Shown piece by piece: positions 1 to 5,650 of a stretch of DNA of 7,870 nucleotides. Each line of letters starts with the position of its first letter. Position 1 is the stretch's first letter. The DNA comes from Actinomycetes bacterium (GTDB lineage: Bacteria; Actinomycetota; CADDZG01; JAHWKV01). Where the stretch lies: NCBI GenBank assembly GCA_029263035.1, contig JAJCYF010000021.1, positions 1 to 7,870 on the forward strand. The letters are read 5' to 3'. Both the position numbers and the translations under genes were made by a program. Below the pieces are notes generated by a model. The model did not search any database and was not told the DNA's origin. It saw only the letters and a program-made list of their open reading frames with translations.

Positions 1-363
1 GCCGGCAGCCGGAGATACCGGCTGAACAAGCCCATCGTCGGTCCACCGGGGAATTAGGTGAAGGTGGAAGTGGTCGACCTGCTGCCAGGCGGCACGGCCG
101 TTGGACTGCACCAGGTTCAGGCCCTCCGCGCCCACGGCGTCACGGATGGCAGGCGCCAGGCGCCGGGCGGCCTCCGCCACCGCAGCGACATCCTCAGGCG
201 AAATGTCGAAGATCGTGGCGGCGTGGGCCCGGGGAATGACCAGGGTGTGACCCTCGTTCCACGGGAAGATATCCATGATGGCGATCACCTTGTCGTCCTC
301 GTAGACCTTGCCGGCAGGCGCCTCTCCGGCGACGATCCGGCAGAAGATGCAGTCGTCGGTCAC
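1..363 (-). CDS. HIT-family (histidine triad) nucleotide hydrolase, 3' end cut off
   Basis: Reading leftwards from a GTG at 363 gives 121 codons with no stop before the window edge. The product starts with the CxxC pattern (C5, C8) seen in zinc-carrying HIT proteins. It then has the conserved NEGHTLVIPRAH stretch (residues 36-47) and the histidine triad HFHLHLIP with H98, H100 and H102, where the middle/last His is the nucleophile in this family. These proteins hydrolyse nucleoside phosphoramidates or related dinucleotides in the cytosol; the physiological substrate cannot be read from sequence. HIT proteins are usually about 110-140 residues, so only a few C-terminal residues are probably missing. 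The start lies 9 nt after the stop of the YajQ-family gene, so the two are almost certainly co-transcribed. The upstream gene's stop codon region (TAGGGCAG) may double as the ribosome binding site. Confidence 0.93.
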   Translation of the reverse strand, partial: MTDDCIFCRIVAGEAPAGKVYEDDKVIAIMDIFPWNEGHTLVIPRAHAATIFDISPEDVAAVAEAARRLAPAIRDAVGAEGLNLVQSNGRAAWQQVDHFHLHLIPRWTDDGLVQPVSPAAG

Positions 364-372
364 GGATCTGCC

Positions 373-861
373 CTACCGGTAGTTGGTGAACTGCAGCGGG
401 ATCCCGAAGTCCTCGTCCTTCAGCGCCTGGATTACGCCCTGCAGATCGTCTCGGGACTTTGAGGAGACCCGCAGCTGCTCCCCCTGGATCTGGCTTTGGA
501 CCTTGTGTCCGGAAGCCTTGATGAACTTGTTTATCGTGCGGGCCTTCTCCTCGGAGATGCCGTGCACGATGTCGATGACCTGCTTGTAGGTCGACCCGCC
601 GGCCGGCTCGATCTTGCCCTCGGACAGCGCCTTGAGCGAAACGTTGCGGCGCACCATCTTCTCCTTCAGCACGTCGACCGCGGCTTGCACCCGTCCCTCG
701 GAGTTGGACCGGATGGTGATCTGCTCGCCCTGGTGGTCGATCTCGGTGCCGGTGTTCTTGAAGTCGAAACGCTGAGTAATCTCGCGCCGGGTCTGGTCGA
801 GGGCGTTCATGACCTCCTGGTTGTCGACCTCGCTCACCACGTCAAAAGATGCCTGTGCCAC
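373..861 (-). CDS. yajQ: YajQ-family (UPF0234) nucleotide-binding protein
   Basis: This 162-residue protein is full length for the YajQ family (about 160-165 aa). It carries the family's hallmark N-terminus (ASFDVVSEVDNQEVMNALDQ, residues 4-23), the RFDFKNT strand (31-37) and the C-terminal LQFTNYR ending. YajQ proteins fold as two ferredoxin-like RNA-binding-type domains. Some members bind cyclic di-GMP and act as effectors in gene regulation; whether this one does is not visible. The start is GTG at 861-859, with a G-rich stretch (GGGGGC) a few bases upstream as ribosome binding site, and no better start lies further up. It is the first gene of a two-gene minus-strand operon with the HIT-family gene. 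A -10-like TAGGAT lies about 33-38 bases upstream of the start. Family assignment is secure; the cellular role is not. Confidence 0.95.
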   Translation of the reverse strand: MAQASFDVVSEVDNQEVMNALDQTRREITQRFDFKNTGTEIDHQGEQITIRSNSEGRVQAAVDVLKEKMVRRNVSLKALSEGKIEPAGGSTYKQVIDIVHGISEEKARTINKFIKASGHKVQSQIQGEQLRVSSKSRDDLQGVIQALKDEDFGIPLQFTNYR

Positions 862-893
862 GGTGCCCCCAAATTCGTTCGGCTTGTTGCTTT

Positions 894-899
894 ATCCTA
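894..899 (-). promoter_or_regulatory. Possible -10 element of the yajQ-HIT operon
   Basis: On the minus strand the hexamer TAGGAT lies here, about 33 bases before the GTG start, which would leave a 5' leader of roughly 25 bases containing the G-rich ribosome binding site. No convincing -35 box is visible at the right distance. Actinobacterial promoters often rely mainly on the -10, so this is a weak call. Confidence 0.3.
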
Positions 900-906
900 A
901 TGGGAC

Positions 907-925
907 AACAGCCCGAAGGGCTGTT
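907..925. repeat. Perfect 8-bp hairpin between yajQ and tRNA-Tyr
   Basis: AACAGCCC and GGGCTGTT pair perfectly around the three-base loop GAA. No T-tract follows on the plus strand. On the minus strand it would lie just upstream of the putative yajQ promoter, or form its leader if transcription starts further up. Its function is unknown. Confidence 0.55.
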
Positions 926-1008
926 CGTAAGAAGGAGGCGGCGAAGCCGTCGCCTTTTGTTTGTAAGGGATGTTCGAAAGGAATAGGCGGCCATTCGCCG
1001 CCTTAGCC
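922..1008 (+). repeat. Two diverged direct copies (period 49) of a hairpin-bearing unit; terminator-like
   Basis: TGTTCG at 922 and again at 971 begins two related units, each followed by GGCGGC at exactly the same offset (937 and 986). In the second unit GGCGGC (986-991) pairs perfectly with GCCGCC after a short loop. In the first, GGAGGCGGC pairs with GCCGTCGCCT with a wobble or small bulge and is followed by TTTTGTTTGT. The stem plus T-tract looks like an intrinsic terminator on the plus strand, although no plus-strand gene lies upstream in the window. Alternatives are a small extragenic palindromic repeat family or processing signals ahead of the tRNA. The structures are visible; the function is inference. 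Confidence 0.45.
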
Positions 1009-1015
1009 TTTCCTC

Positions 1016-1096
1016 GGTGGGATACCTAAGTGGCCAAAGGGAGCCGGCTGTAAACCGGTTGCGTAAGCTTCGGAGGTTCGAATCCTTCTCCCACCA
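1016..1096 (+). tRNA. tRNA-Tyr (anticodon GUA)
   Basis: The acceptor stem GGTGGGA (1016-1022) pairs with TCCCACC (1089-1095), followed by discriminator A1096. The D-stem is CCT/AGG. The anticodon arm is GCCGG-CTGTAAA-CCGGT with anticodon GTA at 1050-1052. An extended (class II) variable arm follows, as expected for bacterial tRNA-Tyr, then the T-arm GGAGG-TTCGAAT-CCTTC. The 3' CCA is not encoded (CCG follows) and must be added enzymatically. A TANNNT hexamer (TAGCCT, 1004-1009) lies 6 bases before the mature 5' end and is a possible but unproven -10 element. Confidence 0.96.
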
Positions 1097-1129
1097 CCGT
1101 TGAACTGCTGCTTCGCCCGGGGGAAGATG

Positions 1130-1157
1130 GTGATACCGTCGTGATACCATTTGGCTC
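1130..1157 (+). promoter_or_regulatory. Leaderless promoter and direct-repeat operator of the toxin-antitoxin pair
   Basis: The octamer GTGATACC occurs twice, at 1130-1137 and 1141-1148, with starts 11 bp apart, about one helical turn. That spacing suits side-by-side binding of ribbon-helix-helix dimers. The second copy overlaps TACCAT (1145-1150), which fits the TANNNT -10 pattern and ends 7 bases before the ATG. No Shine-Dalgarno sequence precedes the ATG. Together this suggests leaderless transcription repressed by the antitoxin itself. The repeats are seen directly; the regulation is inferred from how such modules usually work. Confidence 0.6.
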
Positions 1158-1364
1158 ATGGCGTTCACTGTGCGCACCGATGAGGCGCTCGAGCGAGCTC
1201 TCGATGAACTCGTCAAGGAAGAGGGGTTGTCTCGTCAGGAGATCATCCGGCGGGCCATTCTCGACCGCTATGAACGGGCGGGTCACGCCAAGAAGATTGC
1301 AGACAGCACGGATCGCATGGTTGAGCGGTGGGGTGATGTCCTCGACCGGCTCGGATCCGTGTGA
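1158..1364 (+). CDS. Ribbon-helix-helix (CopG/Arc-type) antitoxin
   Basis: This is a 68-residue protein. Its first 40 residues fit a ribbon-helix-helix DNA-binding domain: strand FTVRT (residues 3-7), helix DEALERALDELVKEEG (8-23), turn, and second helix LSRQEIIRRAILDRYER (24-40). The remaining basic and amphipathic tail (about 41-68) would be the segment that wraps and neutralises the toxin. The stop codon overlaps the start of the Doc-type toxin gene (GTGA), the usual arrangement that keeps antitoxin ahead of toxin. The likely role is to bind and inhibit the toxin and to repress the shared promoter, whose direct repeats lie immediately upstream. Codons ending in T or A are more frequent here than in the GTPase genes, hinting at acquisition by transfer. 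P1-type Doc toxins pair with Phd antitoxins, so the RHH partner is a different, but known, combination. Confidence 0.85.
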   Translation: MAFTVRTDEALERALDELVKEEGLSRQEIIRRAILDRYERAGHAKKIADSTDRMVERWGDVLDRLGSV

Positions 1365-1726
1365 CCGGAGTCGAGTACCTCACTCTTGAAGACCTTCTCG
1401 GTTTGGTGCGTCGTTTAGGCCTTGGGCCGGTCAAAGACCTCGGTCTTCTGGATGCGGCTGTTGTCCGGCCTCAGTCGAGTGCTTTCGGAGAAGACGCCTA
1501 TCCGACCGTCAAACTCAAAGCGGCTGCTCTGTTGCATTCGATCGTAAGGAGCCACGAGCTGGTTCACGGCAACAAGCCCCTGGGATGGCTGGCCACGACA
1601 GTCTTTCTGGATGTGAATGGCGAACCCGTAGATCTCGGCGATGAAGACGCCTTTCGGCTCGTTCTGGATGTCGCCGAGGGGAAGGTTGGCGTCGAGGACA
1701 TTGCCGGTCGTCTCGTCGCTTCGTAA
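1361..1726 (+). CDS. Doc-family (Fic-fold) death-on-curing toxin with altered active-site motif
   Basis: The 121 residues match the Doc family in length and pattern: an N-terminal LTLEDLLGLVRRLG segment, GLLDAAVVRPQSS (28-40), a central helix KAAALLHSIVRSHELVHGNK, then LGWLATTVFLDVNG (74-87). Doc kinases inactivate EF-Tu by phosphorylation. The Fic-fold signature in Doc is H-x-F-x-D-(A/G)-N-K-R. Here it reads HELVHGNKP: H65, G70, N71 and K72 are kept, but the acidic metal-binding position is His69 and the arginine is Pro73. Either change could be made by one base (GAC to CAC, CGC to CCC), and loss of these residues would be expected to weaken or abolish catalysis. The start is GTG, overlapping the antitoxin stop by 4 nt. 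T-ending codons are common, unlike the neighbouring GTPases. The family call is firm; activity is doubtful. Confidence 0.85.
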   Translation: MTGVEYLTLEDLLGLVRRLGLGPVKDLGLLDAAVVRPQSSAFGEDAYPTVKLKAAALLHSIVRSHELVHGNKPLGWLATTVFLDVNGEPVDLGDEDAFRLVLDVAEGKVGVEDIAGRLVAS

Positions 1727-1761
1727 GAAGTTCGAATGCGACCGGTCCCCTTCAAACGCAC

Positions 1762-1800
1762 CACAGGCCGGTCACCGGTTCAAGCCGGTGCCGGCCTGTG
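1762..1800. terminator. Large interrupted hairpin between convergent genes, likely bidirectional terminator
   Basis: CACAGGCCGG (1762-1771) pairs perfectly with CCGGCCTGTG (1791-1800). Inside it, after one unpaired T (1772), CACCGG (1773-1778) pairs with CCGGTG (1785-1790) around the loop TTCAAG. It therefore has 16 base pairs in total and sits between the ends of the plus-strand toxin gene and the minus-strand lipoprotein gene. Neither side has a strong U-tract, so it would be a U-poor or Rho-assisted terminator or an mRNA 3'-end stabiliser. Confidence 0.55.
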
Positions 1801-1814
1801 CCTGAACTGAGTGC

Positions 1815-2096
1815 TTAAGTCTGGCCGTCGCTGGGGGTAGCCTCGTCGGTGCTTTCCTCAATCTCATCGCCGGCATCCTCCAGGGCATCTCCCGCCCCTT
1901 CGGCTGCTTCGCCTGCCTCATCGCCGAGTTCCTCGCCAAGCTCTTCGGTCTCTTCTGCGACGTCGCCGGCTTCACTCGAGACGTCGCCGTTACCGTTGTC
2001 GTCGGCGTCGCCGTTGTCGTCGCCGCAGGCGGCTGCGCCCAGCATGGCAAAGGCGGCGAAGATTGCGGCCAGGAGCCTCTTTTTCCAAGAGATCAT
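1815..2096 (-). CDS. Small, strongly acidic lipoprotein of unknown function
   Basis: This 93-residue protein has a lipoprotein signal: basic start MISWKKR, hydrophobic core (residues 8-22) and a lipobox-like LGAAAC with the lipidated Cys at 24. After Cys24 there is no Lys, Arg or His at all, and about 40% of residues are Asp or Glu. The rest is mostly Gly, Ala, Ser, Thr and Asn. Residues 25-38 are Asp/Asn/Gly-rich and probably unstructured, and roughly 43-80 could form an amphipathic acidic helix. Mature protein would sit on the outer face of the cytoplasmic membrane. No enzyme motif is visible; cation binding or a spacer role is possible but unsupported. The ATG at 2096-2094 is preceded by a strong AGGAGG four bases upstream. 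It follows the GTPase operon on the same strand after a gap of 128 bases containing hairpins, so it may have its own promoter. Confidence 0.75.
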   Translation of the reverse strand: MISWKKRLLAAIFAAFAMLGAAACGDDNGDADDNGNGDVSSEAGDVAEETEELGEELGDEAGEAAEGAGDALEDAGDEIEESTDEATPSDGQT

Positions 2097-2146
2097 TTGT
2101 CCTCCTCGATCGGGCTTGATTTCCGGAGGTTCGGCTGACCTACCGG

Positions 2147-2199
2147 GCGATCGTTGATCGCTGTCCTCCTTAACCGGTTACCCGGATCCGCCGCCGGGT
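2147..2199 (-). other. Spacer between GTPase operon and lipoprotein gene with hairpins and a palindrome
   Basis: Three symmetric elements lie here. ACCCGG (2180-2185) pairs with CCGGGT (2194-2199) and is a possible U-poor terminator after the GTPase operon. TAACCGGTTA (2171-2180) is a perfect 10-bp palindrome. GCGATC-GTT-GATCGC (2147-2161) is a perfect 6-bp hairpin. The octamer GGAGGACA occurs both as the lipoprotein's ribosome binding site and again at 2162-2169 on the minus strand, where no reading frame follows it. The promoter for the lipoprotein gene must lie here or upstream, but no clear -10/-35 pair stands out. Confidence 0.35.
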
Positions 2200-2224
2200 G
2201 AAACGTCGCCCGCCCGGCGAAGGT

Positions 2225-3817
2225 TCAGCGGGTCTGCCGCAGCGCTTCCAGAGCCGCACAAAATTCGCGGTGCCTGCCAATCTCCTGCTCGATAGGGCCG
2301 GTCACGGTTCTCTCGGCGATCTCCTTCACACCGGATCTCAGCGCCCGGGATGCCCGTTTGCGCCGGCGTCCGGCGCCCACCCGGGCGAGAAGCTGGAATA
2401 TGAAACTGAGCACGAAGCCGGCGAGCAGTCCCCCCACCAGCGCAAGGGTCGGCCAGGGAATGCTCTCCACCTCCGGTGTCGGAGGTCTGGGGATCTGCAG
2501 CCACTCCAGACCGAACAGCAGTGCCAGCCACAAGAACCCCACTACCGCCACCGCCGCCAGCAGAGTCTGCAGCCCGTTGGCCACGCTCCACCATGCCGGC
2601 CGGTCCGACTCCTGCAGGTCGGTTTGGGAGATCGAGCCGTCCAGCTCGTCCAGCAGGGTTTCGGTCGATTCGGCGACCGATCGCTTGATGCCGTCCGGCC
2701 AGGGGTCCGGCAGCCCCGACCCAGCGGATGCCGCCGTCCTTCTTACGGCACCGTCCGCCTGGGCTCTTTGAAGCGGGGTCGCCGCAGGCAGCGAGGTCCG
2801 GCCGCCCTCACCGCCGCGGCCCAGGTGCAGCCGGCGCAGGGGGTCGGGCCGGAAGCGCCTGAGCCATCGGGTGAACGGCCACCCCATGGCGAGCGCGGCG
2901 TCCCGGCGGTGCGCCCGGGCCACGGCACCGGCCACCGTCTCGACGCCGGCGGCCTCGGCCAGGGCATCGACCAGGCTTTCGCGGTCGCCGGCCGTCAGTC
3001 CGGGAGCTTTCGCCGATGAGCACAGGGGCGCCAGCCGGGCGGCGAGCCGGTCCAGGTCGGCGGACAGTCGCTCGACCGATGCCCGCTCCTCCCGGACCCG
3101 GTTGACGATTGTCTTCCTGAGGTCCTCCAGGCCCTCACCGGTCACCGCCGACGTCGACAGAACCCGCACTCCGTTCATCCCGTCCGCCTTCAGCAGGCGG
3201 GCCAGGTCGGCGGCGCACTGGCGCCTCTCCGCCTCGCTCAGCCTGTCGATCTGGTTGAGCACCACCACGGTCACTGCGGCGTGGCCGGCCAGCGGTTGCA
3301 GGTAGTCGTCGTGCAGGGTGGCGTCGGCGTACTTTTGCGGATCGACCACCCAGATGAACACGTCGACCAGGTCCACCAGGCGGTCCGCCTCCAGGCGGTG
3401 TTCCGCCTGGGTCGAGTCGTGGTCCGGAAGGTCGAGCAGCACCAGGCCGTCCAGGTCGGGATCGCTCAGACCGTGGCGCCGGGAGATGCCCAGCCAGTCC
3501 AGGACGTCGGACGCTTCCCCCCACATCGCCGCCTGGGCGGTAGAGGTGGTGGGGCGGAGCACGCCGGTCGGCGACAGGTCGGAACCGCTGAGCTTGTTGA
3601 AAAGCGACGACTTGCCCGTCCCGGTGGCGCCGGCCAGGGCGGCAACGGTCAGGTTGCGGCCGAACCCCATCCTCTCGGTTCCCCGGTCCAGGATCCCCCG
3701 TGCGTCGTCGACCAGCGACGGTTCGAAGCGATCCCGGCCGATCTCGACCACCCGGCGCAGCGCCTCCAACCGGTCGTCGAGGTTGGGGGCCTGCCGGCTG
3801 CGCAGGAGCGGCTTCAA
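2225..3817 (-). CDS. Membrane-anchored dynamin-like / YfjP-type GTPase (second of pair)
   Basis: From a TTG at 3817 the gene encodes 530 residues. The GTPase domain (about 55-245) has P-loop GATGTGKSS (63-71), switch threonines RPTTST (88-93), a DLPDHD G3 motif (129-134, DxPD instead of the usual DxxG), NQID as G4 (188-191) and a plausible STSA G5 (221-224). A helical region follows, then two transmembrane segments (about 414-436 and 454-478) separated by a short proline-rich loop, and a basic cytosolic tail (RRRKR, 484-488). The TTG start overlaps the stop of the upstream GTPase (TTGA), implying translational coupling. The frame stays open far upstream, but that stretch reads antisense-like low-complexity Arg/Gly/Pro sequence and is covered by the first GTPase in another frame, so it is not coding. 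Layout resembles the dynA-dynB dynamin-like pair that supports sporulation septation in Streptomyces; orthology is only a suggestion. Confidence 0.85.
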   Translation of the reverse strand: MKPLLRSRQAPNLDDRLEALRRVVEIGRDRFEPSLVDDARGILDRGTERMGFGRNLTVAALAGATGTGKSSLFNKLSGSDLSPTGVLRPTTSTAQAAMWGEASDVLDWLGISRRHGLSDPDLDGLVLLDLPDHDSTQAEHRLEADRLVDLVDVFIWVVDPQKYADATLHDDYLQPLAGHAAVTVVVLNQIDRLSEAERRQCAADLARLLKADGMNGVRVLSTSAVTGEGLEDLRKTIVNRVREERASVERLSADLDRLAARLAPLCSSAKAPGLTAGDRESLVDALAEAAGVETVAGAVARAHRRDAALAMGWPFTRWLRRFRPDPLRRLHLGRGGEGGRTSLPAATPLQRAQADGAVRRTAASAGSGLPDPWPDGIKRSVAESTETLLDELDGSISQTDLQESDRPAWWSVANGLQTLLAAVAVVGFLWLALLFGLEWLQIPRPPTPEVESIPWPTLALVGGLLAGFVLSFIFQLLARVGAGRRRKRASRALRSGVKEIAERTVTGPIEQEIGRHREFCAALEALRQTR

Positions 3818-5502
3818 GGCCGTCCGGCCCCGACGGCTTCCAGCGCCGACCGCAGTTGGGCGACCTGCTGCGGTACCGGCACCCCCTTGAGGGCCGCCGC
3901 TGCAAACCTTTCCGCCTCGGCCTCCAGCAGGCGGGTCAGGCGCTTGACCAGGTCGGCCTTCGCCCGGGCGGCAAGCGTCCGGACCGCCTCCTCGCCGAAG
4001 ATGGCTTCCAGCAGCCTCTGGCTGACTGCGGCGGTCCCTCCGGCGATCACCACCTCGCCGCCGGTCAGGCCGCCGCTGTGGGCGAAGACCACCAGCATCA
4101 GCGCGGCGCCGGCCGCGTTCACCCCGAACGAGACGGCTCGCCCGGCCGCCCGGCGGGCGGGGCCCTGCTCCCTGACCAACTCCATGACCGTCGACTGCCA
4201 GGCTCGGACCTCCCCCTCCACGCTGGCCCTGAGCTGCGCCGAGGACTGCTGGGGGGCGGCTCCGGCGGCAATCAGCGACTCGCCCTGCGACGACATCTTC
4301 CAGGCGGCCACGGTGCGCTCGACCGCCCGGTCGGCGACCGAGAGAACGACGGTTTCGATGCTGCGCTCCACCTCGGTTTGGACTTCGTGGGCCACCGGCG
4401 GCCGGCCGGTGACCACGTCCTTGATGCGGTCGCCGATACGTCCGATGGTGTTCTGCAGGCTCTTCATCACATCGCCGGTTCCGATGAACTCGTGCCACCG
4501 GGCCAGGACCTCGCTCCGCAGCAGGGTGCCGCCGCTCAACACCTCCTCGGCCTCCTCCACCGCCTGCCCGTACACCCGGCGGGCGTCGCCGGCCAGGTCG
4601 GCCGCCGCTGCGATCTGCTCCTCCATCTGCCGGGCGATCTCCTCCACCCTCGGCGGCAGGGAGTCCAGCGCACCGGTGAGGGTCTTCAGCACCGTCTGGG
4701 CCCGGGCCTCGGCGTCCGCCGCCAGCGCATCCAGCCAGGACCGCACCGGCTGCAGCGCACCGTGCGGGATGCGCCCGTCCTCCAGGGGGACCTCGGGAAC
4801 GGTGAGGACCACGGTCTCGTCCAGGCCCTCCTTTCTCAACATCTCCTTCAGGTGGCCCGGAACCTCGTCCAGCGCTTCGGGGGGCACCCGGTTGAGAACC
4901 AGCGCCAGCGCGGTGCTGCGCTCCCGCGCCTGGCGGAGGTAGCTCCACGGCACTGCGTCGGCGTAGCGGCCGGCGGTGGTGACGAACAGCCACAGGTCGG
5001 CCGCCGCCAGGAGCTGGGTGGCCATCTCCCGGTTGGACTTGACCACCGAGTCGATGTCGGGAGCGTCCAGGTAGGCCATGCCCGCCGGCACGTCGGCGTC
5101 GGCCACCAGATGCAGGCCGGTCGAGCCCGCTTCCATCTTCCCGGTGCTGCGAGCCAGGCCCGGCAGCACCCGGTCGGTCTCGAACCACCGGATCTCCCGG
5201 GGGGAGGTGACCAGGATCGGGGTGGTGGTTGTCGGTCGGAGGACTCCGGTTGCCGACACGGTCCGGCCGATCAGCGAGTTGACCAGCGTCGACTTCCCGG
5301 CGCCGGTCGAGCCGCCGAAGACGGCCAGCAGCGGGGCGTCCAGCTCGCGAAGGCGGGGGAGCAGGTAGTCGTCGATCTGGCCGGTCAGCGCCGCCTGCGC
5401 CGCCCGGGCGCTGCGGCTTCCCGGGGACTCCAGCGGGAACGAGGCCCGCCGCAGCTCCGTGCCCAGCGTGACCACGTAGTCGTGAAGCTCCTGGGGGTTC
5501 AT
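3814..5502 (-). CDS. Dynamin-family GTPase (first of pair), degenerate G4 motif
   Basis: The gene encodes 562 residues. The GTPase domain (about 55-260) carries P-loop GGSTGAGKST (63-72), switch threonines RPTTTT (89-94) and G3 written as DAPDID (146-151). The expected base-recognition motif N/TKxD is reduced to NRVP (204-207), lacking the Asp that normally reads guanine. Residues about 270-450 are mostly charged helices, as in dynamin stalks. A hydrophobic, Gly/Ala-rich stretch at about 456-500 could be a membrane-inserting paddle rather than a standard transmembrane pair. The likely role is membrane binding or remodelling together with the second GTPase, whose start codon overlaps this stop. 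ATG at 5502 is chosen as start; TTG at 5508 is an alternative better spaced from AGGAG upstream. The promoter must lie in the 138-bp divergent spacer shared with the MerR-type gene, but no clear box is visible on this strand. Confidence 0.85.
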   Translation of the reverse strand: MNPQELHDYVVTLGTELRRASFPLESPGSRSARAAQAALTGQIDDYLLPRLRELDAPLLAVFGGSTGAGKSTLVNSLIGRTVSATGVLRPTTTTPILVTSPREIRWFETDRVLPGLARSTGKMEAGSTGLHLVADADVPAGMAYLDAPDIDSVVKSNREMATQLLAAADLWLFVTTAGRYADAVPWSYLRQARERSTALALVLNRVPPEALDEVPGHLKEMLRKEGLDETVVLTVPEVPLEDGRIPHGALQPVRSWLDALAADAEARAQTVLKTLTGALDSLPPRVEEIARQMEEQIAAAADLAGDARRVYGQAVEEAEEVLSGGTLLRSEVLARWHEFIGTGDVMKSLQNTIGRIGDRIKDVVTGRPPVAHEVQTEVERSIETVVLSVADRAVERTVAAWKMSSQGESLIAAGAAPQQSSAQLRASVEGEVRAWQSTVMELVREQGPARRAAGRAVSFGVNAAGAALMLVVFAHSGGLTGGEVVIAGGTAAVSQRLLEAIFGEEAVRTLAARAKADLVKRLTRLLEAEAERFAAAALKGVPVPQQVAQLRSALEAVGAGRP

Positions 5503-5605
5503 GTTCAACCTGTACCCACTCCTAGTCGGACGGCCCGGTAGGGCCATTCTGCGCCATCCGGCGCCGGGTGTCCCCGGATCCTTCGCAACAATCGGCGATC
5601 GGTGC

Positions 5606-5640
5606 TTGACTACACGACTCCGGTGTCGTGTAATGAACCT
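5606..5640 (+). promoter_or_regulatory. Strong leaderless promoter of the MerR-type gene
   Basis: TTGACT (5606-5611) and TGTAAT (5629-5634) form a near-consensus -35/-10 pair with a 17-bp spacer. Transcription would begin about 7 bases after the -10, at or beside the GTG at 5641, which in turn begins the conserved reading frame and has no Shine-Dalgarno. This fits a leaderless mRNA and rules out the longer frame that begins before the promoter. Confidence 0.75.
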
Positions 5641-5650
5641 GTGATTACAC
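5611..5650. promoter_or_regulatory. Three-half-site operator (two overlapping inverted repeats)
   Basis: TACACGAC (5611-5618) and GTCGTGTA (5625-5632) form a perfect 8-bp dyad with a 6-bp centre lying in the spacer between -35 and -10, the classical position for MerR-family binding. GTGTAAT (5628-5634) and ATTACAC (5644-5650) form a second perfect 7-bp dyad that covers the -10 and start codon. The half-site GTGTA is shared, giving TACAC/GTGTA elements centred about 17-18 bp apart. Autoregulation by the MerR-type product is the natural inference. Confidence 0.7.

Noticed and set aside
924..1730. Identical 11-mer TTCGTAAGAAG at 924-934 and 1720-1730 as flanking repeats of an inserted element
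   Set aside because: In a window this size several 11-mer matches are expected by chance, one copy lies inside the toxin stop region, and sequence on either side does not extend the match.
2162..2170. Second GGAGGACA box as ribosome binding site of an additional small gene
   Set aside because: No start codon follows within a usable distance on that strand before the real lipoprotein site.
3818..5188. The second GTPase frame stays open for 457 further codons upstream
   Set aside because: The extension is Arg/Gly/Pro-rich sequence typical of an out-of-frame GC-rich gene, and the same DNA encodes the first GTPase with recognisable motifs in another frame. The TTG at 3817 with its TTGA overlap is a better start.
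3281..5541. Long plus-strand open frames opposite the GTPase genes
   Set aside because: They are low-complexity Ser/Arg/Ala/Gly-rich translations without motifs, mirroring codon bias of the real minus-strand genes.
5602..5640. Longer MerR-type protein starting at a GTG at 5602
   Set aside because: It would place the -35 and -10 boxes and the operator inside the coding region. GTG at 5641 coincides with the expected transcription start and begins just before the conserved domain.
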